Shown here: one piece after another, positions 33,433 through 43,113 of the stretch
Position numbering within the stretch: position 1 is the first letter of the stretch
Layout of the letters: every line of letters begins with the position of its first letter
Program-made: the position numbers and the translations under genes
Source: Paracoccus laeviglucosivorans
GTDB lineage: Bacteria > Pseudomonadota > Alphaproteobacteria > Rhodobacterales > Rhodobacteraceae
NCBI RefSeq assembly: GCF_900182695.1
Contig: NZ_FXTK01000017.1
Span: 1-64,000, forward strand
Length of the DNA: 64,000 bases
Direction of reading: 5' to 3'
The notes under the pieces: model-generated
What the model was told of the DNA's origin: nothing
Database searches by the model: none
The model's input: only the letters and a program-made list of their open reading frames with translations

Positions 33433-34452
33433 ATGCCGTCCGACACGCCGCAATTCGAAGAACGCGGGGGCTGGGGCCAGCGCGTCATCAACTTCCTGCA
33501 TGGCAATCCCACCGTGATCCCGCTGCTGGTGCTGGTGATCGGGCTGGCGATCTTTTCGATGATCGTGGGGAAACGCTTTTTCCACCCGTTTAACCTGTCG
33601 CTGGTCCTGCAACAGGTCACCGTGATCGGGATGTTGGCGCTGGCGCAGACGCTGATCATCCTGACCGCCGGGATCGACCTGTCGGTCGGCGCGATCATGG
33701 TGCTCGCCTCGGTCGTGATGGGGCAGCTGGCGCTGACCTATGGCTGGCCACCGGAACTGGCGCTGGTCGCGGGGATCGCGGCGGGCGGCATCTGCGGGGC
33801 GTTGAATGGCCTGTTCATCACGCTGCTGCGCCTGCCACCGTTTATCGTGACGCTGGGCACGTGGAGCATCTTCAACGCTGTCGTGCAATTCTGGTCCGGC
33901 GGGCAAACGATCCGCCAACAGGAAATCGCAGCCACCGCGCCAATCCTGCAATGGACCGGCACCGCGATGCAGGTGGGTGCGGCCCGCCTGACGCTGGGGT
34001 CGATCCTGATGCTGGGGCTAGCGGTTTTCCTTTGGTATATGCTGAACCGCACCGCTTACGGTCGCCACATCTACGCCACAGGCAACGATGCCGAGGCTGC
34101 GCGCCTGTCCGGCATCAACACGCGGCGCGTGCTGTTTTCGGTCTATCTGCTGGCGGGGGGCATCTGCGGCGTGGCGGGCTGGGTGCTGATCGGGCGCATC
34201 GGTGCGGTCAGCCCCTTGGGCGGGGCATCGGCAAACCTGGACAGCATCACTGCCGTCGTCATCGGGGGCACATCGCTGTTCGGCGGGCGCGGCTCGATCC
34301 TGGGGACGCTGATCGGGGCGCTGATCGTGGGGTTCTTTCGCAACGGTCTGGCCTTGGCGGGTCTGGACGTGCTGTGGCAGGAATTCACCATCGGATGCCT
34401 GATCATCATGGCCGTAGGCTTCGACCAGTGGCTACGGAGGATCGCGGCATGA
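33433..34452 (+). CDS. Sugar ABC transporter permease, FrcC-like
   Basis: A 339-residue permease of the ribose/fructose (CUT2) class with about ten membrane spans. It shows ILTAGIDLSVGAIMVLASVV and the GGTSLFGGRGSILGTLIGAL block conserved in RbsC-like subunits. It overlaps the ATPase gene by four bases. It forms the membrane channel for the ligand bound by the upstream binding protein. Confidence 0.93.
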   Translation: MPSDTPQFEERGGWGQRVINFLHGNPTVIPLLVLVIGLAIFSMIVGKRFFHPFNLSLVLQQVTVIGMLALAQTLIILTAGIDLSVGAIMVLASVVMGQLALTYGWPPELALVAGIAAGGICGALNGLFITLLRLPPFIVTLGTWSIFNAVVQFWSGGQTIRQQEIAATAPILQWTGTAMQVGAARLTLGSILMLGLAVFLWYMLNRTAYGRHIYATGNDAEAARLSGINTRRVLFSVYLLAGGICGVAGWVLIGRIGAVSPLGGASANLDSITAVVIGGTSLFGGRGSILGTLIGALIVGFFRNGLALAGLDVLWQEFTIGCLIIMAVGFDQWLRRIAA

Positions 34453-35231
34453 CCCCGATCCTGTCCGCCCGCGATTTGCGCAAATCCTATGGCCGCGTCG
34501 TGGCGATGGATGGCGTCGATTTCGATCTGTATCCGGGCGAGATTCTGGGCGTCATCGGCGACAATGGCGCGGGGAAATCCTCGATGATCCGGGCGCTTGC
34601 GGGCGCATTGCGCCCCGATAGCGGCGAGATCCGGCTGAACGGCGAACCCGTGCGCTTTACCAGCCCGATGGATGCCCGCGCCAAGGGGATCGAAACGGTG
34701 TTCCAGACACTGGCCATGGCCCCTGCCCTGACCATCGTGGACAACCTGTTCCTTGGCCGCGAATATCGCAAACCCGGCCTGCGCGGCAGCCTGTTCCGGA
34801 TGCTGGACCGCGGACGGATGCGGGCCGAGGCGCGCAAGCACCTGTCCGACCTTGGGCTGGCGACGATCCAGAACATCGATCAGGTGGTCGAAACTCTGTC
34901 CGGCGGTCAGCGTCAGGGCGTCGCGGTCGCGCGGGCCTGCGCCTTTGGCTCGCGCGTCGTCATTCTGGACGAACCCACCGCAGCGCTTGGCGTCAAGGAA
35001 AGCCGCAAGGTGCTGGACCTGATCCGCGACGTGCGCTCGCGCGGCATCTCGATCGTGCTGATCAGCCACAACATGCCGCATGTGTTCGAGATTGCCGACC
35101 GTGTGCATATCCACCGACTTGGTCGCCGCATCGCACAGGTCGAACCGTCGCAGATCAGCATGTCGGATGCGGTCGCGATCATGACCGGGGCCATGCAGCC
35201 CCCACCCAATTCCATTTCACAGGAGCCTTGA
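34449..35231 (+). CDS. Sugar ABC transporter ATP-binding protein, FrcA-like
   Basis: A 260-residue single-domain ATPase. Walker A is GDNGAGKSS, the signature LSGGQRQG, Walker B VVILDEPTAALG and the switch His is in LISHNMPH. Most CUT2 systems use a duplicated ATPase of about 500 residues; a single-domain form is the hallmark of Frc-type systems. ATG at 34449 overlaps the permease stop. The next gene starts on the base after its stop codon. Confidence 0.93.
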   Translation: MTPILSARDLRKSYGRVVAMDGVDFDLYPGEILGVIGDNGAGKSSMIRALAGALRPDSGEIRLNGEPVRFTSPMDARAKGIETVFQTLAMAPALTIVDNLFLGREYRKPGLRGSLFRMLDRGRMRAEARKHLSDLGLATIQNIDQVVETLSGGQRQGVAVARACAFGSRVVILDEPTAALGVKESRKVLDLIRDVRSRGISIVLISHNMPHVFEIADRVHIHRLGRRIAQVEPSQISMSDAVAIMTGAMQPPPNSISQEP

Positions 35232-36224
35232 ATGTATCGGATGGACGAAAAGCTGGCCCGCATCCGCGCGGGCAAATATGCCAAGGGTGATTTCATCATC
35301 GCAGACGCCAAGGACGGCGACATGGGGCCGTCGATCAATTCCTCGGGGCCGAACCGCGCCAAGGACGGCACATGGTCGCGCTATCGCACCCGGACCGAGT
35401 TTCTGGACAAGGTGCAGGAGATCATCGAGCAGGATGTCGTGGACATCATGCTGACCTCGGTTTCCAACCTTGAGGCGCTGAACGAACGCGGGGTTTACAG
35501 CAACAGCCGCGTCAAGCCCGCGATCCGCGCCAATGACACGACCGACGTCTGGGTGTTCCGGGGCGCGGAATATGCCAAGCAGCCCTCGCGCCCGTTCCGC
35601 ACCGCCGATCCTGCGGTGGCGAAATCGCTGGGCTGCGATCTGGGACTGTATTCGATCACCTTCAACAATGATCTGGATGCGGATTATGCGTCCCTGAACG
35701 CCTTCGCCGATTTCCGGCGCGATGCGCTGGCCAGCGATTTCAAGTATTTCCTTGAGGTCTTCAATCCCAACGCGCCCAAGGGCCTTGCGCCCGAAGACGT
35801 GCCCGCCTTCGTCAATGACGCCATGGTGCGCTGCCTTGCGGGCCTGTCGACGCGCGAGCGCCCGGAATTCCTGAAGATCCCCTATAACGGCCCCAAGGCG
35901 CTTGAGGAACTGGCGGGCTATGACCCCTCGATCACCGTGGGCATCCTTGGCGGCGGCGCGGGCACGACGCGCGACTGTCTGGAACTGATCGCCCAGATCG
36001 AACGCTTCGGCGCGCGGGTGGCGCTATTCGGGCGCAAGATCAATCTGGCGGATGACCCGCTGGAGATGGTGCGGATGATGCGCGCCGTGGCCGATGGCGA
36101 TCTGAATTCCGATCAGGCCACGCGCGAATATCACGGCAGCCTTCAGCGCAACGGCATCACGCCGACCCGCGCCTTGGACGAAGATGCCCAAATCACCGAG
36201 GCGGTGCTGAAAGCCGCCGCCTGA
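35232..36224 (+). CDS. TIM-barrel aldolase-like protein of a sugar operon
   Basis: A 330-residue protein with TIM-barrel features. EFLKIPYNGPKALEELAGYD places a Lys at the end of a strand, as in Schiff-base (class I) aldolases of the DeoC/LacD/FbaB superfamily, and VGILGGGAGTTRD looks like a phosphate-binding Gly-rich loop. The N-terminal IIADAKDGDMG segment is also conserved-looking. It lies between the transporter and a PfkB kinase with no gap, so it probably cleaves the phosphorylated sugar. The exact family and substrate are not established by sequence alone. Confidence 0.65.
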   Translation: MYRMDEKLARIRAGKYAKGDFIIADAKDGDMGPSINSSGPNRAKDGTWSRYRTRTEFLDKVQEIIEQDVVDIMLTSVSNLEALNERGVYSNSRVKPAIRANDTTDVWVFRGAEYAKQPSRPFRTADPAVAKSLGCDLGLYSITFNNDLDADYASLNAFADFRRDALASDFKYFLEVFNPNAPKGLAPEDVPAFVNDAMVRCLAGLSTRERPEFLKIPYNGPKALEELAGYDPSITVGILGGGAGTTRDCLELIAQIERFGARVALFGRKINLADDPLEMVRMMRAVADGDLNSDQATREYHGSLQRNGITPTRALDEDAQITEAVLKAAA

Positions 36225-36240
36225 CACGGAAAGACCACGC

Positions 36241-37278
36241 ATGGAACGACATGGTTTCGTGACCGGGGGAACCTGGTGCGTCGATTACAACATGGTGCTT
36301 GCCGCTTGGCCGCGCGAGGAAACCGCCAACCGCATCCTTGCCACGACGCGGCAGGGCGGCGGATCGGGCTGCAATTTCGCGGTGGACATGCGCAGGCTGG
36401 CGCCCGAGATCCCGGTCTGGACCATCGGCCTTTGCGGCGACGATGCCGATGGCGCGCTGTTGCGTGCCATCGCGCAGGAAAACGGCATCACCGCACGCTT
36501 CCATGTCGATCCTGGCATCCAGACGCATCGCACCTTCGCCTTTACCGCGCAGGACAATGGCAGCCGCACCCATCTGTTCGAGGCGGAATCCAGCGACCAC
36601 CTGACGCCGGATCATTTCGACTTCGCGGACATCCCGGCGCGTATTTTGCATCTGGGCCTGCCCGGCACCCATGCCGTCATGGACGCGCCTTGGGATCAGG
36701 ACGCGAATGGCTGGGTCACGGTGCTGCGCCGCGCGCGTGCAGCGGGGCTACGCACCAATCTTGAACTGATGACCATCGACCGGGCGCAATTGCGGGCGTT
36801 GGTCCTGCCCTGCCTGCCGCATCTGGATTATCTGGTGGTCAATGATGCCGAAATCGGCGCGCTGGCGGGCATCGACACGCTGCCGCAGGGCCGCACCGAT
36901 CCGGGCCGCGTGGTGGCGGCGGCCCGCGATGTGCTGGAACGCGGGGCGATGTCGCTGGTCGCCGTGCATTTCCCCGGCGGCGCTTTGGCGGTCGAACGCG
37001 GCGGCACGGTCCATGCCCAGTCCTCGGCCAAGGTGCCGCAGGACACGGTTAAGGGCACGAATGGCGCGGGCGATGCCTTTGCGGCGGGATTTTTCTGCGC
37101 CCTGCATCGCGGCCAGCCGGTTGCCGACTGCCTGCGGCTTGCCCATGCGTCTGCGGCGGCCTCGCTGCGTTCAGTCGATACCTATGGCGCGGTCGAGTCG
37201 GCCGAAACCTGCCTTGCGCTGGCCGACGAATATGGCTGGCGCGCCCCCCTGAGGATCGAAGATGAGCTGGCAGGCTGA
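36241..37278 (+). CDS. PfkB family carbohydrate kinase
   Basis: A 345-residue ribokinase-like sugar kinase. The N-terminal GG motif region (RQGGGSGCNFAVDMRRLAP) is followed by a substrate lid, and the catalytic base Asp lies in GTNGAGDAFAAGF near the C-terminus. It is the last gene of the ABC sugar operon and would phosphorylate the imported sugar, feeding the preceding aldolase. Its position matches frcK in rhizobial frc operons, but the extra aldolase gene is not part of that operon as I know it. Confidence 0.9.
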   Translation: MERHGFVTGGTWCVDYNMVLAAWPREETANRILATTRQGGGSGCNFAVDMRRLAPEIPVWTIGLCGDDADGALLRAIAQENGITARFHVDPGIQTHRTFAFTAQDNGSRTHLFEAESSDHLTPDHFDFADIPARILHLGLPGTHAVMDAPWDQDANGWVTVLRRARAAGLRTNLELMTIDRAQLRALVLPCLPHLDYLVVNDAEIGALAGIDTLPQGRTDPGRVVAAARDVLERGAMSLVAVHFPGGALAVERGGTVHAQSSAKVPQDTVKGTNGAGDAFAAGFFCALHRGQPVADCLRLAHASAAASLRSVDTYGAVESAETCLALADEYGWRAPLRIEDELAG

Positions 37279-37296
37279 CAGACCTACCCGCGCGGC

Positions 37297-37806
37297 TTAC
37301 AACATGCCCTCGATCATCAGATAACCCGGCAGCCAGCCGGTGAATATGCCGGTCAGCAATGTGATCCACCCCGCTATGCGTGCGATATGCAGGCGCATTG
37401 TCAGCAGCATGAAATACAAAAACCACAGCACTGCCCATGCCAGCCAGTTTGCCGCCATCCAGAATTCCGCCCCGGTGCCCGCGCCCAGAAAACCACGGCT
37501 GGCGACCGGCACTGCGGTCACCGCCACGAACAGGCTGAACCACCCAAGGCCGCGCCCGTCGCCGCCCGAAAGCCGGTTCCACGCCACCCAAAGATAGGTC
37601 GTGCAAAACAGCAGCGACAAAGTGGCGTTTCGGATCGAACCTGCATTCGCCCCCACGCCGAATGCGTCATGCAGCACGACCGCGCCCGAGACGACTGCCG
37701 TGACAAGATTGATGACGACGATCTCGCGCCCGTCGATCCGATCCAGCAGCCATAGTCCGTTGATGACCAGAACGGCACCAACGTAAAACAGAACAAACCC
37801 CGTCAA
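37297..37806 (-). CDS. AmiS/UreI family transporter
   Basis: A 169-residue membrane protein with about six spans. It has the family-typical opening FVLFYVGAVLVINGLWLLDRI and the LGWFSLFVAVTAVP, NWLAWAVLWFLYFMLLT and LPGYLMIEGML segments. AmiS/UreI proteins are proton-gated or passive channels for urea and short amides. A longer frame begins at GTG 37854; TTG at 37806 is chosen because an AGGGGGGCAG ribosome site precedes it and family proteins start just before this hydrophobic segment. No urease or amidase gene is adjacent. Confidence 0.85.
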   Translation of the reverse strand: MTGFVLFYVGAVLVINGLWLLDRIDGREIVVINLVTAVVSGAVVLHDAFGVGANAGSIRNATLSLLFCTTYLWVAWNRLSGGDGRGLGWFSLFVAVTAVPVASRGFLGAGTGAEFWMAANWLAWAVLWFLYFMLLTMRLHIARIAGWITLLTGIFTGWLPGYLMIEGML

Positions 37807-37950
37807 GCCCTGCCCCCCTTGCTGTCCGTTGCCCGGACCTAGCCGCGCAATCACTGGCTATCCGGGCGGCAGGGCGGCGACTATCGCGCCACAGCGATAA
37901 ACAGCGTTCGGAAATCATGGGGAATGGGGCGCCGCAACGCAGGCGGCGCC

Positions 37951-38874
37951 TTAGCCGATCGGCTGAAAGGTCTGAACCTGATCAATGATCTGAAGGATGT
38001 TCTTTTCCAGCGGAGACGGATCGCGGCGGGTGATCGCGTAATAGGTGACAGGGGGCAAGGTCGGGGTCACGTCGATGACCATCAATTCGCCCGCATCTAT
38101 CTGCGGCTGAAAATGCTTTGCCGGAAGATAGCTGATCCCCAGCCCGTTCACAGTCAGCTTGGCCACCATCCCAAGGCTGTTGCAAAGCAGCACGTTCTTC
38201 AGCGCAAAACCGTTTTCCTCAAACCAGTTGGTGTAAAGCAGGGTCAGCGCGGAATTGGACGGCTGCCCGATCACCGGCAGGTCGGAAATCTGCTGCGCCG
38301 TCAGGCGGCCTTCGGGCAGTTGGAATGACGGACTCGCCATCCACGCATTGGAGATCTGACCCACGGGCACCATGGCAAAGCCCGGACCCGCAAAGGGACC
38401 GGGCATGATGACAATATCCAGTTCATTGCGCCCAAGGCGTTCGTAAAGACGCACGCCGCCGTCGATTTCCGGCAAGACCTGAACTTTCGGGAATTGTTCC
38501 TTGATCGTCTGGATCAGCGCGGAAAGCCATGTCAACCCGACAAGATCGGTTGCCCCGATGCGGATATGGCCGACCACATCCGCACCGGGTGCCATCGTCT
38601 GTGAGACCCGCTCGTAAAGGCGCATCATCTCTTGTGCGCCGGGCAAAAGCCGCTCTCCGGCCTCGGTCAGCTTCAGCGTCTTGCCCAGCCTTAGAAACAG
38701 CGGCGCACCCACCGCTGCTTCAAGCTCACCGATCCGCTTGGCGATGGTGGATTGCGTCATCACCAGCCGACGGGACGCATCGGTGAAACTGCCAAGCGTC
38801 GCGCTGACATAGAACGCCTCAAGCTGTTTGAGCGTGAACAATGCAGCCTTGGCCCCTTGGTCGGGGCGGATCAA
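37951..38874 (-). CDS. LysR family transcriptional regulator
   Basis: A 307-residue LysR protein with an N-terminal winged helix ([20 protein letters not shown], residues about 13-70) and a periplasmic-binding-like effector domain. The start is TTG at 38874, overlapping the stop of the ABC ATPase gene, and is the only start that keeps the whole DNA-binding domain. It is thus the last gene of the amino-acid ABC operon rather than divergent from it, which is less usual for LysR. It presumably senses the imported amino acid or a derived keto acid. Confidence 0.9.
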   Translation of the reverse strand: MIRPDQGAKAALFTLKQLEAFYVSATLGSFTDASRRLVMTQSTIAKRIGELEAAVGAPLFLRLGKTLKLTEAGERLLPGAQEMMRLYERVSQTMAPGADVVGHIRIGATDLVGLTWLSALIQTIKEQFPKVQVLPEIDGGVRLYERLGRNELDIVIMPGPFAGPGFAMVPVGQISNAWMASPSFQLPEGRLTAQQISDLPVIGQPSNSALTLLYTNWFEENGFALKNVLLCNSLGMVAKLTVNGLGISYLPAKHFQPQIDAGELMVIDVTPTLPPVTYYAITRRDPSPLEKNILQIIDQVQTFQPIG

Positions 38875-39614
38875 TGCTCTCCCTTGACGTCGGACAGGAA
38901 GCGCTTGATCCGCGGGTGGTCGGGCGCATCAAAGAACAATTCCGGGGTCGTATCAACGACAATGCGGCCCTGATCCATAAAGACGATCCTGTCGCCCACT
39001 TCGCGCGCAAATCCCATTTCATGCGTCACGCACACCATGGTCATCCCGTCACGAGCCAGGGACTTCATGACCTGCAAGACCTCTCCGACCATCTCGGGGT
39101 CAAGGGCCGAGGTCGGTTCGTCGAACAGAATGACCGGCGGCTGCAAGGCCAACGCACGGGCGATTGCCACACGCTGTTGCTGACCACCCGACAGAAAGCC
39201 GGGGAAGCTGTCCGCCTTTTCGGCCAGACCCACCTTTGCCAGCAATTCCCGCGCAAGCGCCTCGGCTTCCGCGCGGGGGCGTTTCTGGATGCGGATCGGG
39301 GCAAAGGTCACGTTGTCCAGCACGCTCATATGCGGGAACAGGTTGAACTGCTGGAACACGAATCCCACGCTTTGGCGCAGCTTGTTCAGGTCCGTGCCCT
39401 TGCCGTGCACATCGACGCCGTTCAGCAGCAGCTTGCCGTCGCGGATCGGCTCAAGCGCGTTGATCGTGCGGATCAGCGTCGATTTACCCGAGCCCGAGGG
39501 TCCGCAGATCACCACGACCTCGCCCTTGCCGATCTCAAGCGAGACGTCTTGCAGGACGTGATGCGGCCCATACCATTTGTTCACATGATCAAGGCTGACG
39601 ATGGCGGCGGTCAT
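38871..39614 (-). CDS. Amino acid ABC transporter ATP-binding protein, GlnQ-like
   Basis: A 247-residue ATPase of the polar amino acid class. Walker A is GPSGSGKST, the Q-loop [11 protein letters not shown], the signature LSGGQQQR, Walker [15 protein letters not shown] and the switch region [12 protein letters not shown], all diagnostic for the GlnQ/HisP group. ATG at 39614 is chosen; the upstream extension overlaps the permease gene. It overlaps its neighbours on both sides by four bases. Confidence 0.95.
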   Translation of the reverse strand: MTAAIVSLDHVNKWYGPHHVLQDVSLEIGKGEVVVICGPSGSGKSTLIRTINALEPIRDGKLLLNGVDVHGKGTDLNKLRQSVGFVFQQFNLFPHMSVLDNVTFAPIRIQKRPRAEAEALARELLAKVGLAEKADSFPGFLSGGQQQRVAIARALALQPPVILFDEPTSALDPEMVGEVLQVMKSLARDGMTMVCVTHEMGFAREVGDRIVFMDQGRIVVDTTPELFFDAPDHPRIKRFLSDVKGEH

Positions 39615-40300
39615 AGCAGACCTCTCTTTCGGCGGATGGATGTTTCGATGGCCGACAGGCCGCGGGAGAGCAGGAAGCACAGCAGGAAGTAGATTACCGC
39701 AAGGATGGTAAAGACCTGCAACGGCTGCGTCAGAAGCTGGTTGTTGATCTGGTTGGCCGCAAAGGTCAGCTCATTCACTGCAATCACGTAACCCAGCGAC
39801 GTTTCCTTGATGGTCGAAATGAACTGGCTGGTAATGCCGGGCAGCACGTTGAACAGGGCCTGTGGCAACACGACGCTGCGCACGGTCAGCATGTAGCTGC
39901 CCCCCAGCGAGCGCGCCGCCTCGGTCTGGCCCTTGGGGATCGAGGCGATACCGGCGCGGATGACCTCGGACAGATAGGACGCCTCATAGATGGTCAGGGC
40001 GCATACCAGTGTCCAGAACCCGCTGACCGCATAGCCGGTCATGATCGGGATGACGAAATAGCACCAGAAGATCAGCATCAGCAGCGGAATGCCGCGCACG
40101 AAATTCACCACGCAGGCGCTTGCCAGACGCAGCCAGCGCCAGGTCGAACTGCGGGCGACAGCCAACCCGATCGCGATGGGGAACGACATCAGAATGCTCA
40201 GCACTGCGACGATCAGCGTCATCGCCAGCCCGCCCAGCGGTCCGTTCGGATATTGCCCGATCAGGAAGGTCAGCCAGTAGTCCTGAATGATCTCAAGCAT
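39611..40300 (-). CDS. Amino acid ABC transporter permease
   Basis: A 229-residue HisM/GlnP-type permease with about five spans. [16 protein letters not shown] near the N-terminus and the [23 protein letters not shown] loop (EAA motif) are typical of polar amino acid importers. It overlaps the upstream permease by eight bases and forms a heterodimer with it. Confidence 0.94.
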   Translation of the reverse strand: MLEIIQDYWLTFLIGQYPNGPLGGLAMTLIVAVLSILMSFPIAIGLAVARSSTWRWLRLASACVVNFVRGIPLLMLIFWCYFVIPIMTGYAVSGFWTLVCALTIYEASYLSEVIRAGIASIPKGQTEAARSLGGSYMLTVRSVVLPQALFNVLPGITSQFISTIKETSLGYVIAVNELTFAANQINNQLLTQPLQVFTILAVIYFLLCFLLSRGLSAIETSIRRKRGLL

Positions 40301-40988
40301 TGCGATGTTCCTTGCGTCCGGGCGTCGTGCGACGTTCGATCCAGCTGCCCAAGGCCATCAACGAGAAGGTGCCGATCAGGTATAGAACCGTAGCAATCCC
40401 GAAAATCTGGAAAGTCTTGAAGGTGAGGTTTTCGATTTCGCGGGTCCGGTAGGTCAGCTCGGCGACGCCGATCGCCATCGCGATCGAGGTGTTCTTGAAC
40501 AGCAACAGCGCGCGACCCACAAGCGGCGGCAATGAGATGCGCAAAGCCTGCGGGACCACGATGTAACGCATCGTTTCCAGATAGCTGCAGCCAAGCGCGC
40601 GGGCGGCTTCGAACTGCGTGGCCGGAATGGCGCGCAGGCCGCTGCGGATGTCCTCGGCCTGATATGCCGCACTGCCAAGAGCCAGCGCGATCACGGCAAA
40701 GCAGAATTCGGCATTGTGGTCGTAAAGCCAGAAACGGATGGTTTCCGGCAGCAATTCGGGCATCCCGAAATACCAGAACATCACCTGCACCAGCAAAGGC
40801 ACGTTGCGGTGATAGGCGACGAATGCGTCCACGAACCAGCGGCAAGGGCGGTAATCCGTCGCCCGGATGACGACAAGGGCAATGGCCAGGGCAAAGGCGA
40901 TCACCCAGGCAATTGCAAAAAGCAGGACCGTCGTGCGGACGCCACCAAGCAGTAGCGCCATCTGGTCCGCTGGAAGCAGAAAATCCAT
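40293..40988 (-). CDS. Amino acid ABC transporter permease
   Basis: A 231-residue permease of the same class with AYHRNVPLLVQVMFWYFGMP and the EAA loop FEAARALGCSYLETMRYIVV. About five spans. It follows the binding-protein gene after a 62-base gap that contains a strong GC hairpin. Its partner is the permease that overlaps its end. Confidence 0.94.
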   Translation of the reverse strand: MDFLLPADQMALLLGGVRTTVLLFAIAWVIAFALAIALVVIRATDYRPCRWFVDAFVAYHRNVPLLVQVMFWYFGMPELLPETIRFWLYDHNAEFCFAVIALALGSAAYQAEDIRSGLRAIPATQFEAARALGCSYLETMRYIVVPQALRISLPPLVGRALLLFKNTSIAMAIGVAELTYRTREIENLTFKTFQIFGIATVLYLIGTFSLMALGSWIERRTTPGRKEHRNA

Positions 40989-41011
40989 GCAAGCCTCTTA
41001 AGGAAACGAGC

Positions 41012-41029
41012 CGCGCGGGAACCCGCGCG
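41012..41029 (-). promoter_or_regulatory. Intercistronic hairpin after the amino-acid-binding protein gene
   Basis: CGCGCGGG and CCCGCGCG (41012-41019 with 41022-41029) form an almost continuous palindrome between the binding-protein stop and the first permease. No T tract follows. Confidence 0.55.
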
Positions 41030-41050
41030 ACCCTTCGGCACAAGCCGGGA

Positions 41051-41872
41051 TTACTGGACTGCGATGGGCTCGATCTTGAACGAGCGCGTCAGCTTGTAGA
41101 CGGATTGATTTCCGAACCATTTGTCAAACAGCGCTACGGCCTGACCCGAGGTTTCAGCCTCGTCCAGAGCTGCGTTGACCTCGGCCAACAGGGCGTCTTC
41201 GCCCTTGCGCACGCCCAGACCCCACGGCTCATCGACGACTGCTTTTTCAAGGATGCGCGTGGGCGAGCTTTCAGGGCTTTGGTTCACAAGCCGCGCCAGC
41301 ACCAGTTCGGACGCGAATTGCGCGTCGATCTTGCGCTGTTGCAGGGAAAGAAATGCGGCGGGACTGTCCGAATAGCCGATGATCCGCGATTCCGGCAGGG
41401 TCTGCTGAATCACACGTTCCGAACTGGAGCCTTTGGTCGCGCCGATACGCTTGCCCTTCAGATCCTCGATGGTCTGGATGTCGGAATTCGAACGCACCAG
41501 CAGTTTTTGCGGCGTCACGTAATACTGGTGGCTGAAATTGATTTCCGCGGCACGTTCTGCCGTCCAGCCCAGATTGGCGGCCAGCACGTCCACGCGACCG
41601 CTGTCGAGTTCAGGGATACGCGCGGCCACAGCCAGCAGCTTGTATTCGACCGCGACGCCCAGTCGGGCCGCGACCAGCTTGCAGATATCGACGTCATAGC
41701 CGACCAGCTGGCGCGATGCCGCGTCCTGAAAGCTGAACGGCTCGGACGTGCCCAGCGTGCCGCAGATCAGCGTGCCGCGGGTCTTGATGTCGGCCAGCTG
41801 GTCGGCCTGCGCCACGCCCGCAAACAAGGGAATCGCAATGGCCGCGATGCGGAACAAATGTTTCAGTTTCAT
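41051..41872 (-). CDS. Amino acid ABC transporter substrate-binding protein
   Basis: A 273-residue periplasmic binding protein of the polar amino acid family (SBP_bac_3). A signal peptide is cleaved after AQA; the mature start ADIKTRGTLICGTLG and the VGYDVDICKLVAARLGV and LGWTAERAAEINFSHQYYVT segments are typical. An Arg for the ligand carboxylate is expected in the KRIGATKGSS region. It lies between an aminotransferase and the permeases, which suggests the imported ligand is the aminotransferase substrate. Confidence 0.93.
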   Translation of the reverse strand: MKLKHLFRIAAIAIPLFAGVAQADQLADIKTRGTLICGTLGTSEPFSFQDAASRQLVGYDVDICKLVAARLGVAVEYKLLAVAARIPELDSGRVDVLAANLGWTAERAAEINFSHQYYVTPQKLLVRSNSDIQTIEDLKGKRIGATKGSSSERVIQQTLPESRIIGYSDSPAAFLSLQQRKIDAQFASELVLARLVNQSPESSPTRILEKAVVDEPWGLGVRKGEDALLAEVNAALDEAETSGQAVALFDKWFGNQSVYKLTRSFKIEPIAVQ

Positions 41873-41898
41873 GTCCAGTTCTCCTGTTGGTAAGCCTT

Positions 41899-43113
41899 TC
41901 AGGCCTTGTTTTCAGCCAGTTCCTTGCAGACCGACTTAATCGCCTCGCAACCTTCGCGAACCTCATCGGGGGCCGAGGCGAAGGACAGGCGGAATGTTCC
42001 CGGCACGCCATAAGACATGCCGTCCAGCAGCGCGACACCCGTCTTGCGCAGGATGTATTGCACCAGATCGGCATCGGTCGCGATGACGCTGCCATCGGGG
42101 GCTGTCGATCCAAGCAGGGCCGAACAGTCCGGGAAGATATAGAAAGCGCCGTCGGGCGATACCGCATTCAGACCCGGCGCGTCGGCCAGGATCGTCAGCG
42201 CCAGATCGCGACGTTCCTTGAAAGACCGCGCGAAATCCTCGACGCAATCCTGTGGGCCATTCAGCGCCGCAGTCGCCGCCGCCTGACTGATGGTGCAGGC
42301 CCCCGAGGTGCTTTGCGACTGCACGACGGCCATCGCCTTGATCAGATCCTTGGGCCCCGAACCGTAACCGATGCGCCAGCCGGTCATGGCATAGCATTTC
42401 GACACGCCATTCACCGCCAGCGTCCGATCCGCAAGATCGGGCGCTGCCTGCAGGATATGCGGCGCCGGTCCACCATCGAAAGTCAGCCGGGCATAGATGT
42501 CATCCGTCATGATCCAGACATGCGGATGATCGCGCAGAACATCCGCCAGCGCAGCAAGTTCGGCCAGATCATAGACCGTGCCGGAAGGGTTGCTGGGCGC
42601 ATTCAGCATCAGCCACTTGGTCTTTGGCGTAATCGCCGCCCGCAGCGCATCGGGGGTGATCTTGTATTGCGATGCGGCTTGGGTCAGCAGCGTCACGGGA
42701 ACGCCACCGCTTAGTTCCACCATATCGGGATAAGACACCCAATAGGGCGCGGGAATGATCACCTCGTCGCCCGCTTCAAGTGTCGCGGTCAGGGCGTTGT
42801 AAAGCACCTGCTTGGCACCGGTGCTGACGATGATCTGATCCAGCGGATATTCAAGCCCGGTATCCAGACTGATGCGAAGCGCCGCCGCTTTGCGCAAGGC
42901 GACCGTGCCTTGCGACAGCGGGTATTTCGTATCGCCCCGCATGATTGCATCAATGGCAGCTTTGGAAATGTGGTCGGGTGTTGCGAAATCCGGTTCTCCG
43001 ATCGTCATGTCGATGATGCGGCGACCCTCCTCGCGAAGTTGGTTCAGGATGATGCGAGCGGCAACGCTGGGCGACAGCTTCACCTGCCGCATACGAGCGG
43101 AAACGACGGTCAT
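41899..43113 (-). CDS. Class I/II pyridoxal phosphate aminotransferase
   Basis: A 404-residue fold-type I aminotransferase of the aspartate aminotransferase group. GEPDFATPDHI lies near the N-terminus, NAPSNPSGTVY binds the substrate region, and the Schiff-base Lys is in NGVSKCYAMTGWRIGY. ATG at 43113 overlaps the RraA-type stop (ATGA). Flanked by an amino-acid importer and an aldolase-like gene, it probably converts the imported amino acid into a 2-oxo acid for cleavage. The actual amino acid is unknown. Confidence 0.93.
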   Translation of the reverse strand: MTVVSARMRQVKLSPSVAARIILNQLREEGRRIIDMTIGEPDFATPDHISKAAIDAIMRGDTKYPLSQGTVALRKAAALRISLDTGLEYPLDQIIVSTGAKQVLYNALTATLEAGDEVIIPAPYWVSYPDMVELSGGVPVTLLTQAASQYKITPDALRAAITPKTKWLMLNAPSNPSGTVYDLAELAALADVLRDHPHVWIMTDDIYARLTFDGGPAPHILQAAPDLADRTLAVNGVSKCYAMTGWRIGYGSGPKDLIKAMAVVQSQSTSGACTISQAAATAALNGPQDCVEDFARSFKERRDLALTILADAPGLNAVSPDGAFYIFPDCSALLGSTAPDGSVIATDADLVQYILRKTGVALLDGMSYGVPGTFRLSFASAPDEVREGCEAIKSVCKELAENKA

